Notes: generated by a model from the letters alone, not told the origin. Positions 1 through 7,887 are shown, counted from the stretch's first letter. The stretch: DNA of 55,825 bases from an uncultured Acetatifactor sp. (GCA_944384205.1 CALWSL010000020.1:1-55825), one strand, 5' to 3'. Translations and numbers: made by a program.

Positions 1-77
1 CAGAAACAATTAAATAAAAGTTTGTGGTGATTTCTGTTAATTTGCACTTGACAAGAGGTCATTACATATCAGTTACT
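1..77. repeat. Left copy of 77-bp terminal inverted repeat
   Basis: These 77 bases are the exact reverse complement of the last 77 bases of the window; identity stops immediately inside (base 78). The repeat covers the last codons of the first minus-strand gene and continues off the window. It contains the AT-rich stretch CTTGACAAGAGGTCATTAC. Exact placement at both ends suggests a shared assembly-graph node at a multicopy element, for example an insertion sequence. No transposase is visible. Confidence 0.95.
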
Positions 78-589
78 ATTTCACATTTTTTTATCTCAGT
101 TCCCATAATGTCATAAGTTTTTACATCGACAATTTCTCTTATTTCCACATAACATATTCCAAAAGAGCCAGAAATATACGATTTTTCCCCAAAAACAACT
201 ATGAATGGATAGAATAGCGCTATAAAATACAATATAACAAGCAAGCCGAACTGCCACATCAACAAATATTCATCCCATACCCTTCTATCTTTGATAATTA
301 TTATAATTCCACTAAAAACAATTCCAGCCAAACACACAATTAAATGCTTAAATTTTTCCAGGCATTTTGTTGCATTTTCAGAAATATATATTTTCTCTTT
401 AATCTTCCTTTGGAATAAAAGATATTTATACACAAATATCCCAATTAAAAATATATAACCATAGAACTGAAAGTATACCCTGTTAAAATTTGAAGAAGTC
501 CATAGCGCAATAAATAGAATTGACATAATAATACAATATATTATACACTTTGTTGCTTGTTTGTATGTAAATGGATAATTATACTTCAT
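62..589 (-). CDS. Multi-pass membrane protein, possible immunity protein, perhaps 3'-truncated
   Basis: A 175-residue protein read from the ATG at 589, which has a GGGAG Shine-Dalgarno 6 bases upstream; an earlier in-frame ATG at 607 has none. Four hydrophobic segments alternate with short basic loops (about residues 15-35, 38-55, 75-95 and 105-130), followed by a soluble tail with a beta-rich PH-like look. It is the last gene of the minus-strand bacteriocin run, after a precursor gene and a hairpin, a usual place for a self-immunity gene. Its final codons lie inside the 77-bp terminal repeat, so the natural C-terminus may have been replaced by an inserted element. I recognise no family; the immunity role is inferred from position only. 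Confidence 0.6.
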   Translation of the reverse strand: MKYNYPFTYKQATKCIIYCIIMSILFIALWTSSNFNRVYFQFYGYIFLIGIFVYKYLLFQRKIKEKIYISENATKCLEKFKHLIVCLAGIVFSGIIIIIKDRRVWDEYLLMWQFGLLVILYFIALFYPFIVVFGEKSYISGSFGICYVEIREIVDVKTYDIMGTEIKKCEIVTDM

Positions 590-623
590 AATATTCTCCC
601 TACGCATTGTGTTTATTGCTTAA

Positions 624-673
624 AATGCTAGTTGACAAAAAGATGTAAAGATGCTTTATTATCAACTAGCATT
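624..673. terminator. 12-bp hairpin between precursor gene and last membrane gene
   Basis: AATGCTAGTTGA (624-635) pairs perfectly with TCAACTAGCATT (662-673) around a 26-base AT-rich loop. On the minus strand it follows the stop of the 685-852 gene, but only a weak T-rich tail comes after it. It could attenuate read-through into the 589-62 gene or stabilise the upstream mRNA. Which of these applies is not decidable from sequence. Confidence 0.5.
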
Positions 674-684
674 TCTTAATGTTT

Positions 685-852
685 TTAGCAATTGCTTGCT
701 ATTCCAACCAACGAAATACCAAAACCAATAACTGCACCCGGAACGCCCCCAACAGCAAATCCAATGAGTGCACTACCACCTGCAATTAACACATCTCCAA
801 GGACTGTCCCACCTTCACATAACATCAATTCTTCCATTTCTAATTCAAACAT
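685..852 (-). CDS. Double-glycine bacteriocin precursor (55 aa)
   Basis: ATG at 852 with GAGGTG 5 bases upstream. The 15-residue leader MFELEMEELMLCEGG fits the double-glycine consensus: Leu at -12, Glu at -8, Leu at -7, Gly-Gly at -2/-1. The 40-residue mature part is hydrophobic and Gly-rich with several GxxxG-type spacings, and it shares a PGAVIG segment with the precursor at 9361-9561. This is the pattern of a class II, two-peptide pore-forming bacteriocin. The C39 exporter encoded at 5695-7887 is the expected processing enzyme. The gene just upstream (863-1113), which should be its partner, is broken, so this peptide may be an orphan. Confidence 0.8.
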   Translation of the reverse strand: MFELEMEELMLCEGGTVLGDVLIAGGSALIGFAVGGVPGAVIGFGISLVGIASNC

Positions 853-862
853 ACTACACCTC

Positions 863-1113
863 TTAACTAAATGAATTAATCGTCAAACCAGCTCCTACCA
901 ATAGAAGCCCTGCTCCTGCTAAAGGACAAACCACCGCAATTGGCGCTGCCCATGCCAGACTTCCTATACCTACAGTTGCTGTAACAGCTTGTACTGCAGA
1001 CATTCCACCTGTTACATCATAGCATGCAACAATAATATAAGCATATTGTACCTTCTAAAACTTTGGGAAAATAAGTTCACAATATTTTTTGAAATGCTGT
1101 TATTATTTTTCAT
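863..1113 (-). pseudogene. Broken double-glycine bacteriocin precursor
   Basis: A frame ending at 863-865 encodes a Gly/Ala/Val-rich bacteriocin-like stretch beginning VTGG-MSAVQAV, but upstream that frame runs into a TAG (1055-1057) and has no ATG before 1003. A different frame starts at the ATG at 1113, behind GAGAGGTGG, and ends at a TAA at 1012-1014. The start signal and the mature region are thus in different frames, and the leader lacks the Glu/Leu residues expected at -8/-7. I read it as the decayed partner of the 685-852 gene. A sequencing error alone would not restore a canonical leader. Confidence 0.6.
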
Positions 1114-1137
1114 ATTCGTATATAGTCCACCTCTCTG

Positions 1138-1476
1138 TTATCTATGATATATTTTTACAATATGCTTTCTTTTTATTGTTCTAATTTTAATAATTGTCTT
1201 TCTCTTCTTTTCCTTGGTATTGACACTAATTACATGTTCTTTTTTTATCCTACACGGCTTTAATAAGTATAATCTATATATCAGAATATCTTCATTACCA
1301 ATTTCCAATTTCACTTTACCTGACTTATATGAATGGTAGAAACAATATAGAAAATAAACCAATGGTACAACGGCAAGAAACGCGCCAATTACAATAATAT
1401 CTAAACGAGAATTAAAAATATCACTCCCTCCGGCAATCAAAATATCCAATAGAAATTGCACTGATTTGTCTGCCAA
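1138..1476 (-). CDS. Small membrane protein with cytoplasmic tail, possible immunity protein
   Basis: A 112-residue frame starting at a TTG directly after the stop of the gene at 1478, so translational coupling is likely; the exact start is uncertain. One strong membrane segment (about residues 25-48) precedes a basic, beta-rich tail with the look of a bacterial PH-like domain. About 220 bp of it are repeated almost exactly at 3012-3245, where the 3' part has been lost. It sits downstream of the bacteriocin pair 2454/2209, where immunity genes usually lie. LIAGG near the N-terminus superficially resembles a double-glycine site but lacks Glu-8 and Leu-7. Family not recognised. Confidence 0.6.
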   Translation of the reverse strand: MADKSVQFLLDILIAGGSDIFNSRLDIIVIGAFLAVVPLVYFLYCFYHSYKSGKVKLEIGNEDILIYRLYLLKPCRIKKEHVISVNTKEKKRKTIIKIRTIKRKHIVKIYHR

Positions 1477-1477
1477 A

Positions 1478-1891
1478 TTACTTTATCATAATTACATCAT
1501 ATGGAGCAGCTAACATTATAAGTCCTGCTGTTAATCCAACGCATGCTGAAATTATTTCTGTTATATCAGAAATAACAATAAACAAGGATACCAACAAAAA
1601 AAGCACACCAATAATTACTGCTATTTTTGCAATGACACTTTTCTCAACTTTTGCCTTAATATATACATATAAGGCAGATAAAACAAATAACAAACCATAT
1701 AATATTATTAAAAATCCTTCCGAATCTTCAACAAAACCTAAAACCTTATTTAATCCCACAAGAATTGAATAGCAACCAACCACACTACACATCCTTGCTA
1801 TAAGCCATGTTCTTTTTCCGTTATCACTTAATATAATATTCCACTTACATTTAGGCAAAAAAAGCAGCCACACTCCACATATAATTAACAT
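1478..1891 (-). CDS. Four-helix membrane protein, candidate bacteriocin immunity protein
   Basis: 137 residues from the ATG at 1891, chosen because AGGGAG lies 7 bases upstream; the longer frame (to 1948) would need a TTG start without a ribosome site. Four hydrophobic helices with an early W..LPKCKWN segment and a RMCSVVGCYSILVG helix. The protein encoded at 8710-9150 has the same layout and a matching RVCSVILGLYNIILA helix. Each of the two follows an intact bacteriocin pair. That paired placement makes immunity the best guess; no family name is known to me. Confidence 0.65.
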   Translation of the reverse strand: MLIICGVWLLFLPKCKWNIILSDNGKRTWLIARMCSVVGCYSILVGLNKVLGFVEDSEGFLIILYGLLFVLSALYVYIKAKVEKSVIAKIAVIIGVLFLLVSLFIVISDITEIISACVGLTAGLIMLAAPYDVIMIK

Positions 1892-2005
1892 GATTTCTAT
1901 ACTCCCTAAATATATTCCATTATGTGTAAAGAAAGATTGACCAAACAATTCACTTTATTTTGCAATATATTTTTGTTTGGTCAATGCAATCTTTTAATGC
2001 TCCTA

Positions 2006-2209
2006 TTATCTGGTTGCCAAATACCCGAGTGCGCCACCTACAACACATGCACCTACAATTACCGGCGCAGAAGCCGTTACAGCCGCCGCAATTCCACCTA
2101 TTGTAGCAGCTCCTGCTATCACTGCACCTGCCGTACACAACCCACAACCGCCTTCAATCAATTCCAACTCATCGTTCCTGATTTCTTGTAATTCCAATGA
2201 CAATTCCAT
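2006..2209 (-). CDS. Double-glycine bacteriocin precursor, CGLC type (67 aa)
   Basis: ATG at 2209 with AGGAGG 8 bases upstream; the upstream in-frame start at 2230 overlaps the preceding gene and is rejected. The leader MELSLELQEIRNDELELIEGG fits the double-glycine rule (Ile -12, Glu -8, Leu -7, Ile -4). The mature part opens CGLCTAGAVIAG and is Gly/Ala-rich with GxxxG-like spacings, the helix-helix signature of two-peptide bacteriocins. The precursor at 9361-9561 opens CGFCVAGTIIG and is clearly a paralogue. Its partner is the gene just upstream, ending at 2221. Two close Cys in the mature peptide could form a disulphide. Confidence 0.85.
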   Translation of the reverse strand: MELSLELQEIRNDELELIEGGCGLCTAGAVIAGAATIGGIAAAVTASAPVIVGACVVGGALGYLATR

Positions 2210-2220
2210 TTTATTTCCTC

Positions 2221-2454
2221 CTAATGACAAGCAGGACCCAACAAGGTCATTCCAAATCCAACTAAACTTGCAGCAGCAAAACCACCTGCTATAGGTGTTG
2301 CAACCATACTAACTCCAACACCAACTGCGGGTGCAACGCTTATTATAACTGTACCAAAAAAAGCCTGAGCTGCATCCACACCATCTCCGCCATTGCTCAA
2401 TAACATTTCAGCATCTGTCAATCCTGCAAATTCCTTGCTTAATACCAATTCCAT
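2221..2454 (-). CDS. Double-glycine bacteriocin precursor, ACH-ending type (77 aa)
   Basis: First gene after the induced promoter at 2666-2735. ATG at 2454, with an AAAAAGGAGA-type Shine-Dalgarno. The 23-residue leader ends LTDAEMLLSNGG: Leu -12, Glu -8, Met -7, Gly-Gly at the cut site. The 54-residue mature part has the core PAVGVGVSMVATPIAGG and ends GPACH. The peptide at 9627-9860 shares PAVGVGVGIVAGPIAG and ends GSACH, so the two loci carry homologous pairs. A structured leader of about 200 nt (2500-2586) lies between promoter and start. The role as one half of a two-peptide bacteriocin is inferred from pairing and composition. Confidence 0.85.
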   Translation of the reverse strand: MELVLSKEFAGLTDAEMLLSNGGDGVDAAQAFFGTVIISVAPAVGVGVSMVATPIAGGFAAASLVGFGMTLLGPACH

Positions 2455-2499
2455 CTCTTTGTCTCCTTTTTCTAAAATGTTTTTTCTTTACACATCCCC

Positions 2500-2586
2500 G
2501 AAAAAGCTGTATACTCTACCTAGGTACTTTTTCATAAGTGCTTGTGTTGTGAGGCTCCGATGGTTTTCGCGAATTTTATCGGAGTC
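2500..2586 (-). promoter_or_regulatory. Conserved two-hairpin mRNA leader of bacteriocin pair 1
   Basis: Transcribed leftward, the leader first forms GACTCCGAT/ATCGGAGCC (2553-2586) enclosing a TTCGCGAA palindrome, then GAAAAAG/CTTTTTC (2500-2533) around TACCTAGGTA. The same two elements in the same order lie ahead of the second bacteriocin pair (9892-9988), with different but still paired bases in the AT-rich stem. On the plus strand the first hairpin is followed by TTTTTT and would be an intrinsic terminator for antisense transcripts. The function is unknown. Confidence 0.65.
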
Positions 2587-2665
2587 TTTTTTATATAAAG
2601 CGACCAACACAATATACTTTCTGCGACGGTCACATTATATCAATTTGTATTTCCTTTGCATATTT

Positions 2666-2735
2666 ATAATATGTTATTATTCTCTTATTTACAATATCCG
2701 GATGCTATTTGGTATCTTTTCCGTGCTATTTGGTA
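2666..2735 (-). promoter_or_regulatory. LytTR-type operator and promoter for bacteriocin pair 1
   Basis: Two copies of TACCAAATAGCA (minus strand; 2703-2714 and 2724-2735) sit 21 bp apart, two helical turns, as is typical of LytTR response-regulator sites. A TATTAT -10 box (2666-2671) follows 31 bp after the proximal repeat. The same arrangement is found at 3891-3960, and close variants at 7964-8031 and 11139-11207. There is no good -35 box, consistent with activator dependence. Confidence 0.75.
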
Positions 2736-2806
2736 AAATGGAACAGCTTCTCCAGCACACGTTTCTTCTCTACCACGATTTTTGTATCACACAGCAAGCC
2801 TACCTT
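2726..2806 (-). pseudogene. Remnant of hlyD 3' end (27 codons)
   Basis: The minus strand reads KVGLLCDTKIVVEKKRVLEK then LFHFTK and a stop. The intact HlyD ends KVGMLCETKIVVEKKRVLE-VLLEK-LFHFTK, so four codons are missing here. As in the intact copy, the stop codon overlaps the distal direct repeat of the operator. The tail of the transporter operon plus its downstream promoter was therefore duplicated as one piece. No upstream coding sequence remains. Confidence 0.85.
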
Positions 2807-2994
2807 CACACTTTAATATTACTATTAAAATATAAATTACCACCCAACTTTTCTTTTCCATCTAAATGCGCTCGCTTTTTCTCGCCTAACTCCCCGACTG
2901 CAGTTAGTCTACATTTTTCATTATCTCTAAATATACACCTTCTATTTACGAATACCTTATAAACTATATAGGCTGCATTTACCACAAGTAGTTA

Positions 2995-3261
2995 TTATTT
3001 TTCATATTTGTATTTGACACTAATCACATGTTCTTTTTTTATCCTACACGGCTTTAATAAGTATAATCTATATATCAGAATATCTTCATTCCCAATTTCC
3101 AATTTCACTTTACCTGACTTATATGAATGATAGAAACAATATAGAAAATAAACCAATGGCACAATGGCAAGAAACGCGCCAATTACAATAATATCTAAAC
3201 GAGAATTAAAAATATCACTCCCCCCGGCAATCAAAACATCCAACAGCAATTCTGCCAGCAC
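2995..3261 (-). pseudogene. Truncated duplicate of the 1138-1476 membrane gene
   Basis: About 75 codons are almost identical to the gene at 1138-1476, with a few changes (Ala-Ile for Ala-Val, for example). The frame opens at a GTG without a clear ribosome site. It ends early because roughly 85 bp, present in the other copy between two GTAT motifs, are missing; the frame then runs into the start of what was the next gene, giving VKYKYEK and a stop. The lost segment encoded the basic tail. Probably non-functional, though the membrane segment is intact. Confidence 0.7.
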
Positions 3262-3348
3262 TGCCCCATGATATAATATTCTGAGTCACAGTAGTAGTAT
3301 TTTTCTTTTAAAAGAAAATCTTCAGCTAAATTACATTTCCAACATATC

Positions 3349-3555
3349 TTACCAAAATTTCCCCTTTAATTTTTCTTTAATTTTGTCCCAATTAATAGAA
3401 TTTAAACTGATTGATATACAAACAGCAATCAGGAAAGAAGTAACTATTCCAATCACAATCTGCTGAAGGTTTTCTTTTAAAAAATAGTTAAACAACAACT
3501 CTACTAATTCGCAAACTATAAAAGCCAAGATAAATGTTTTTACATATTTATTCAT
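3349..3555 (-). CDS. Small two-helix membrane protein (68 aa)
   Basis: ATG at 3555 preceded by AGAGAGGTG at 6 bases; the GTG start at 3564 sits on that ribosome site and is rejected. Two hydrophobic segments (about residues 6-24 and 30-52) flank a short Lys/Glu loop, and the tail is basic. It is in the transcription unit driven by the operator-promoter at 3891-3960. Size, topology and position fit small bacteriocin immunity proteins, but no double-glycine precursor is left between the promoter and this gene, so its original partner may have been deleted. Family not recognised. Confidence 0.6.
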   Translation of the reverse strand: MNKYVKTFILAFIVCELVELLFNYFLKENLQQIVIGIVTSFLIAVCISISLNSINWDKIKEKLKGKFW

Positions 3556-3626
3556 TTCATACACCTCTCTGGTCAGACTAATTTTTTCATATGTTAGAAA
3601 TATGGTTCAACAACCTTAAAAAACTT

Positions 3627-3758
3627 CTACTTTTTTGCCCATTTTATCAAATCCTCCCAAACATCCTTGTTTTGGGTTGTTCCTCCACCAATAAAGCCTT
3701 CCAGCACAAGAAAAATATAAAAGAAAAATACTAACACATATTTAATTGCTTTTTTCAT
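3627..3758 (-). CDS. Small one-helix membrane peptide (43 aa)
   Basis: MKKAIKYVLVFFFYIFLVLE followed by a Gly-rich turn and an amphipathic tail ending DVWEDLIKWAKK. The ATG at 3758 has AGAGAGGA upstream at good spacing. One membrane helix with a basic N-terminus gives an N-in orientation. It has no double-glycine leader, so it is not an exporter substrate of the C39 type. It is the first gene after the operator-promoter at 3891-3960 and is probably induced with the locus. It could be an immunity or accessory peptide, or a leaderless peptide; the sequence does not decide. Confidence 0.55.
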   Translation of the reverse strand: MKKAIKYVLVFFFYIFLVLEGFIGGGTTQNKDVWEDLIKWAKK

Positions 3759-3890
3759 GCCAATTCCTCTCTGACAATCAAGCCTGCTTATTTAGATAAA
3801 TATACAGAGAAATTTCTAACTGATAAAATTCATCTGTTTCAAGTAAAAATTCCTCTAATATACTATATATTTTGTGATTTCATTAAACTT

Positions 3891-3960
3891 ATAATATAGC
3901 ATGATTCTTTTCTTTTCAATGCTTCGATGCTATTTGGTATCTTATCCGTGCTATTTGGTA
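3891..3960 (-). promoter_or_regulatory. LytTR-type operator and promoter overlapping the hlyD stop codon
   Basis: TACCAAATAGCA repeats on the minus strand at 3928-3939 and 3949-3960, period 21 bp, with TATTAT (3891-3896) 31 bp beyond the proximal repeat, the same geometry as the 2666-2735 site. The distal repeat includes the hlyD stop codon, so operator sequence and coding sequence overlap. It would drive the small membrane genes at 3758-3349. Confidence 0.75.
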
Positions 3961-5675
3961 AAATGGAACAGCTTCTCTAACAAAACCTCCAGCACGCGTT
4001 TCTTCTCCACCACGATTTTGGTCTCACACAGCATACCTACCTTCAAAGCCGCCTCCTCACCCTTTCGATTATGAAGCTCTTCTGCATTGACACTTGTTTC
4101 TACCACATAGTAAGCGCTGCCGCTGTTATTTACCTTCAAGTCCGCTGACACAAATGTCACTTCTCCCGTCATGGTACCATACTCTCTGGAGGGATATGCT
4201 CCGATTTCGTAAGTAACTTCCATTCCTTCATGAATTTTTGCTATATCGTTATTCTCCACATAGCTTTTCACCACAAAAGCTCCTGACTCCGTGCCGGGAA
4301 TTATGGAAAGTGCCTGCGTTCCGGCTCCAATATAATCTCCCACCACCAAATCTGTCACCAGATTTACCTTTCCGTCAATCGTCGCCTTTACGGTAGCATT
4401 TTCTATACTTTGCTCCAGATTTTCTATCTGTGCAGACAACTGTGTCTGTGACTGTCTGCAGTTTTCCAGCTCTCCCGCAACATTATATTTTTCCTGCGTC
4501 ACCAAATTTCCAAGCTCTACTTCTGTTCCCTGTTCTTTGAGCGTTTTTTCGCCATTTATATATTCCTGCCTCGTGCTCTCATAAGTCGCCTTATTTTGTT
4601 CATAACTCAAAATACCATTTTCTATTGACGCAATACTTTCCTTTTCGTAGGCATTCAGCGCAGAATTTTTCTGTGTCTGATATTGACTGATACTGCTGTC
4701 TGCCGATTCCTTAATTGCTTTCTGAGCCGACAGTTCTGCCTCCAGACTCTGCATTTCCTGTTGCAGTGTGGAGCCTGTGTCCGCGTCCCCTCCGCTGACA
4801 GAGGCTTCACTAAGCTTTACGCTCTGCTGTTCCTGCAAAGCACGTTTTTGTGCTTCCAACTCTTCTATTTCCTTTGCCGCATCATCACTCTGTTTCTGCA
4901 GCTCACTAATCTTGTCATCGTATTGATTTATGGTCTGCTGATACTGTACAAGATAATTTTCCATCGTATTCCAATAATAACTTTCTTCCTTGCTAAAGCT
5001 GTTTTTCCGGTTTTTGATTGCCTCTATCAACTGCTTAGATTTTGTAACCGCATCACTGTAATAGGTTATCATTTCCGAATTGGCATTCAGTTTTGCATCA
5101 TAAGCAGATAGCTCTCCAGAGTAAGTCTGAAGGGTATTTTCCTGCCCCAGCTCTACCAGACGTTTTCTGGATGCGACTTCACTATAGTAAAGATTATCCA
5201 CAAGCTCCTCCGGAAATTCCTCACCGTTTTCCAGCCATTCTTCATACGCCTTCAGCATTTCTTCTTTTTCTTCACATTCTGCCAACTGCTGCTCCAAAGC
5301 TGCCAGTTGCAGAGTCTGTTCCTCATGGGAGACGGTATATAATATATCCCCCTTTTTTACTTCCTGTCCATCCTCTATTTTTCTCTCAGTTATCACTCCC
5401 GCTGACTGATTGGTGACAGTGGCTACCTCATCTGCCGCTGCAACGGTTCCGGTTCCCTTTACCACAATATCAACCTTACTAAAATACATCCAGATAAAAG
5501 CTGCAGCTACCATGGCAAGTATTAAGTAAATAAACCCTGCCAGCACCGGGTTGGGTCTTGATTCATATACTTCAGTACTGTCAGACATATCTTTCATATC
5601 AATAATAATCGGTTTCATTTTTATACCCATCTGCGCGTTGCGACGCGCGCTCAAATCAATAGGTTGAATACGCAT
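3951..5675 (-). CDS. HlyD-family accessory protein of bacteriocin exporter (574 aa)
   Basis: Membrane-fusion (adaptor) subunit that works with the C39 ABC exporter encoded immediately upstream (19-base gap). A cytosolic N-terminus is followed by one membrane helix (about residues 42-66), a biotinyl-lipoyl-like half (ITERKIEDGQEVKKGDILYTV), a very long Gln/Glu/Lys coiled coil (about 120-420), then the second half-lipoyl segment (ATIDGKVNLVTDLVVGDYIG) and a beta-barrel. The order is that of LcnD/ComB-type proteins. ATG at 5675 follows GGAGAGAAGG. Its 3' end overlaps an operator for the next transcription unit, and a duplicated copy of the end lies at 2726-2806. Confidence 0.92.
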   Translation of the reverse strand: MRIQPIDLSARRNAQMGIKMKPIIIDMKDMSDSTEVYESRPNPVLAGFIYLILAMVAAAFIWMYFSKVDIVVKGTGTVAAADEVATVTNQSAGVITERKIEDGQEVKKGDILYTVSHEEQTLQLAALEQQLAECEEKEEMLKAYEEWLENGEEFPEELVDNLYYSEVASRKRLVELGQENTLQTYSGELSAYDAKLNANSEMITYYSDAVTKSKQLIEAIKNRKNSFSKEESYYWNTMENYLVQYQQTINQYDDKISELQKQSDDAAKEIEELEAQKRALQEQQSVKLSEASVSGGDADTGSTLQQEMQSLEAELSAQKAIKESADSSISQYQTQKNSALNAYEKESIASIENGILSYEQNKATYESTRQEYINGEKTLKEQGTEVELGNLVTQEKYNVAGELENCRQSQTQLSAQIENLEQSIENATVKATIDGKVNLVTDLVVGDYIGAGTQALSIIPGTESGAFVVKSYVENNDIAKIHEGMEVTYEIGAYPSREYGTMTGEVTFVSADLKVNNSGSAYYVVETSVNAEELHNRKGEEAALKVGMLCETKIVVEKKRVLEVLLEKLFHFTK

Positions 5676-5694
5676 TTTTATTCAACCTTCTCTC

Positions 5695-7887
5695 CTACTG
5701 TATTTCTAATGACTGCTGCTTTACAAGCTCTGCGTATTTGCCATTCGCAGCGCGCAGTTCTTCGTGAGTTCCGCTTTCTATAATTTTCCCCTTTTCCATG
5801 ACATAGATTCTGTCACAGTTCTTAATGGTACTGAGCCTGTGGGCAATGAAAATCGTGGTCATATTCTGACAGAACTCACGAATTGTCGTATCCAACGCTC
5901 TCTCCGTGATTGCATCCAGATTACTGGTAGCCTCATCCAAAATCAGTATGTCCGGTCTCTTCAACATAGCTCTTGCAATGGCAAGACGCTGACGCTGACC
6001 CCCGGAAAGATTAGAGCCGTTTTCTTCCAACCGCGTCTCGTATCTCAAAGGCAATTCATTGATAAAATCATGTGCCTGCGCCTTTTTTGCCGCCTCTATT
6101 ACCTCGTCCATTGTCACATAATCCATTCCCAAAGTCAGATTCTCCAAAATACTTCCGCTGAACAGAAAGGTTTCCTGTGGTATGTACGCAATCTTTTCAC
6201 GCAGACTTTCTATCTGAATGTCTTCAATATTGTTATGATTAATTAAAATAGCTCCTTTTTCCGGCTGATAAAGATGTAGTAAAAGCTTGGATAAGGTAGT
6301 CTTACCGGAACCGCTCTCTCCTACAAACGCCACTTTTTGACCTTTTTTGATTTGTATATTAATATCCTCCAGAACCAGTCTTCTGGTTCCATATCTGAAA
6401 TTCACATCTTTAAATTCAATATCTCCCAAAAGAGAATCCGGGCGCATTTTTCTGGCTTCTCCCTCGCCCTTCTCCGCCTCCAAATCCAATATTTCACCCA
6501 AACGCTCCGCCGCAACCACTGCCGTCTGCATCTGCGGCTGTAAATTGATTAGATTTTTTACCGGGTCCAGAAAATACACTAATAAGGAGTTAAAGGTAAT
6601 CAACTGCCCCATCGTGAGATTGCCGTCAATTACATTCACACCGCCTACCCACAGAATAACAATACCGCCAATCAGTTCTACCGCTGTCTTTAAGGAAGCC
6701 TGTATATTTCCAACCATGCTCAAATCGAACACACTTTTTAATAATTTTACAAATTTACTCTCTGTTTCGTGATTTGCCTTACGCTCCGCATTATATGCCT
6801 TTACCGTCTGAATTCCGTTCAGGGATTCCACCAGATAAGAGGTTAGCTGGGCGTTGTCTTCCATTTGCTTCTCATTCAATTTCTTGTACTGCTTATTAAA
6901 GGTAATGACGATAATTCCGTACAGCACTACAACCACAAAAGAGATTCCAAACATAGCTGCGTTCTGCATATATAGGATAATAGCTCCCGCTACCGCCATC
7001 AGCGTATCTATCATAATAGTAAGCGTCGCCCCCGATATGGCATCACGCACCTTGGAGGCATCCGTAAAACGGGAGATAATTTCTCCTACCTTTCTTGTTC
7101 CGAAAAAATTCATGGGTAATGCCAACACATGCCGGTAATAGCCGAGCAGCAACGCGATATCCAGCTTCTGGCTCAAATACAATAACAAATGGGAACGGAA
7201 TGCCGACAAAAGCACCCTGAAAATATTTAAAAGAATGACTCCGATGGACAGGGTGAACAATGTCTGCCGCAATCCGTCCGGAAGCACACTGTCCACCAGT
7301 TCCTGAAAATAAAAAGCAGCCAGGATTCCCAATACCGTATATAAAAGAGATGCCACAAAAATATGTGTCAATAGCTTTTTCTGCGGAAACAATAAATGAA
7401 GGAACCTCTCGAAAAGTCCCTGGGTTTCATCTCCTTTTCGGAAAGTTTCATTTTTCATCAGAAGAATTAAAATTCCCGTCCACTGATATTTCGGGGGTTT
7501 GCCCTCCTCCTTTACCTGTCCGAAAAACTCTTCCGGTGTCAGCTTTACTATTCCTTTCGCGGGGTCTGCGATAATTACCTGCTTTTTGGTAATCTTATGT
7601 ATCACCACATAGTGCATCAGATTCCCATCCGCTATCACATGAGCAATGCAGGGGAGCGGGAACTCCGAAAAAAAGGCTTCTGCATTTCCTTTTACGCCTT
7701 TTGCGGAAAATCCAAGCTGTTCTGCTGCCTGTATCACACCGTAAGCATTGGTTCCCTGCTTATCCGTACCGGCTATTTCCCTGATCTTAGAGATACTTAT
7801 CTTATATCCGTTCTGTTTGGATATGGTGGCAAGACATGCCGCTCCACAGTCCGTCATATCATGTTGTTTTACACAGTAGTACTTCAT
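5695..7887 (-). CDS. Peptidase C39 ABC exporter (PCAT, 730 aa)
   Basis: Cleaves double-glycine leaders and exports the peptides. Three parts: an N-terminal C39 papain-like protease with Q8, catalytic C14 in DCGAACL, H92 in MHYVVIH and D108 in ADP; a six-helix transmembrane domain (about 160-450); and a C-terminal ATPase with Walker A GESGSGKTT, signature LSGGQRQR, Walker B ILILDEATSNLD and H-loop AHRLSTI. All catalytic residues are present. Length is normal for the family. The promoter with LytTR-type repeats lies at 7964-8031, about 80 bp upstream, so export is induced with the peptides. Likely substrates are the four intact bacteriocin precursors and the 10945-11103 peptide. Confidence 0.96.
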   Translation of the reverse strand: MKYYCVKQHDMTDCGAACLATISKQNGYKISISKIREIAGTDKQGTNAYGVIQAAEQLGFSAKGVKGNAEAFFSEFPLPCIAHVIADGNLMHYVVIHKITKKQVIIADPAKGIVKLTPEEFFGQVKEEGKPPKYQWTGILILLMKNETFRKGDETQGLFERFLHLLFPQKKLLTHIFVASLLYTVLGILAAFYFQELVDSVLPDGLRQTLFTLSIGVILLNIFRVLLSAFRSHLLLYLSQKLDIALLLGYYRHVLALPMNFFGTRKVGEIISRFTDASKVRDAISGATLTIMIDTLMAVAGAIILYMQNAAMFGISFVVVVLYGIIVITFNKQYKKLNEKQMEDNAQLTSYLVESLNGIQTVKAYNAERKANHETESKFVKLLKSVFDLSMVGNIQASLKTAVELIGGIVILWVGGVNVIDGNLTMGQLITFNSLLVYFLDPVKNLINLQPQMQTAVVAAERLGEILDLEAEKGEGEARKMRPDSLLGDIEFKDVNFRYGTRRLVLEDINIQIKKGQKVAFVGESGSGKTTLSKLLLHLYQPEKGAILINHNNIEDIQIESLREKIAYIPQETFLFSGSILENLTLGMDYVTMDEVIEAAKKAQAHDFINELPLRYETRLEENGSNLSGGQRQRLAIARAMLKRPDILILDEATSNLDAITERALDTTIREFCQNMTTIFIAHRLSTIKNCDRIYVMEKGKIIESGTHEELRAANGKYAELVKQQSLEIQ

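Noticed and set aside
692-874. 60-codon plus-strand Pro/Thr-rich ORF
   Set aside because: Reverse-strand shadow of the 685-852 precursor, which has a perfect leader and SD.
1138-1476. LIAGG as a possible double-glycine cleavage site
   Set aside because: The residues at -8 and -7 are Leu and Asp and there is a long membrane protein after it; not a precursor.
2393-2962. 189-codon plus-strand ORF
   Set aside because: It runs over the bacteriocin leader, operator and hlyD remnant on the other strand; no ribosome site and composition unlike a protein.
3761-3890. Short frame reading FLLETDEFYQLEISLYIYLN after an AGAGGA
   Set aside because: There is no usable start codon between the last stop and the frame, so no gene is called.
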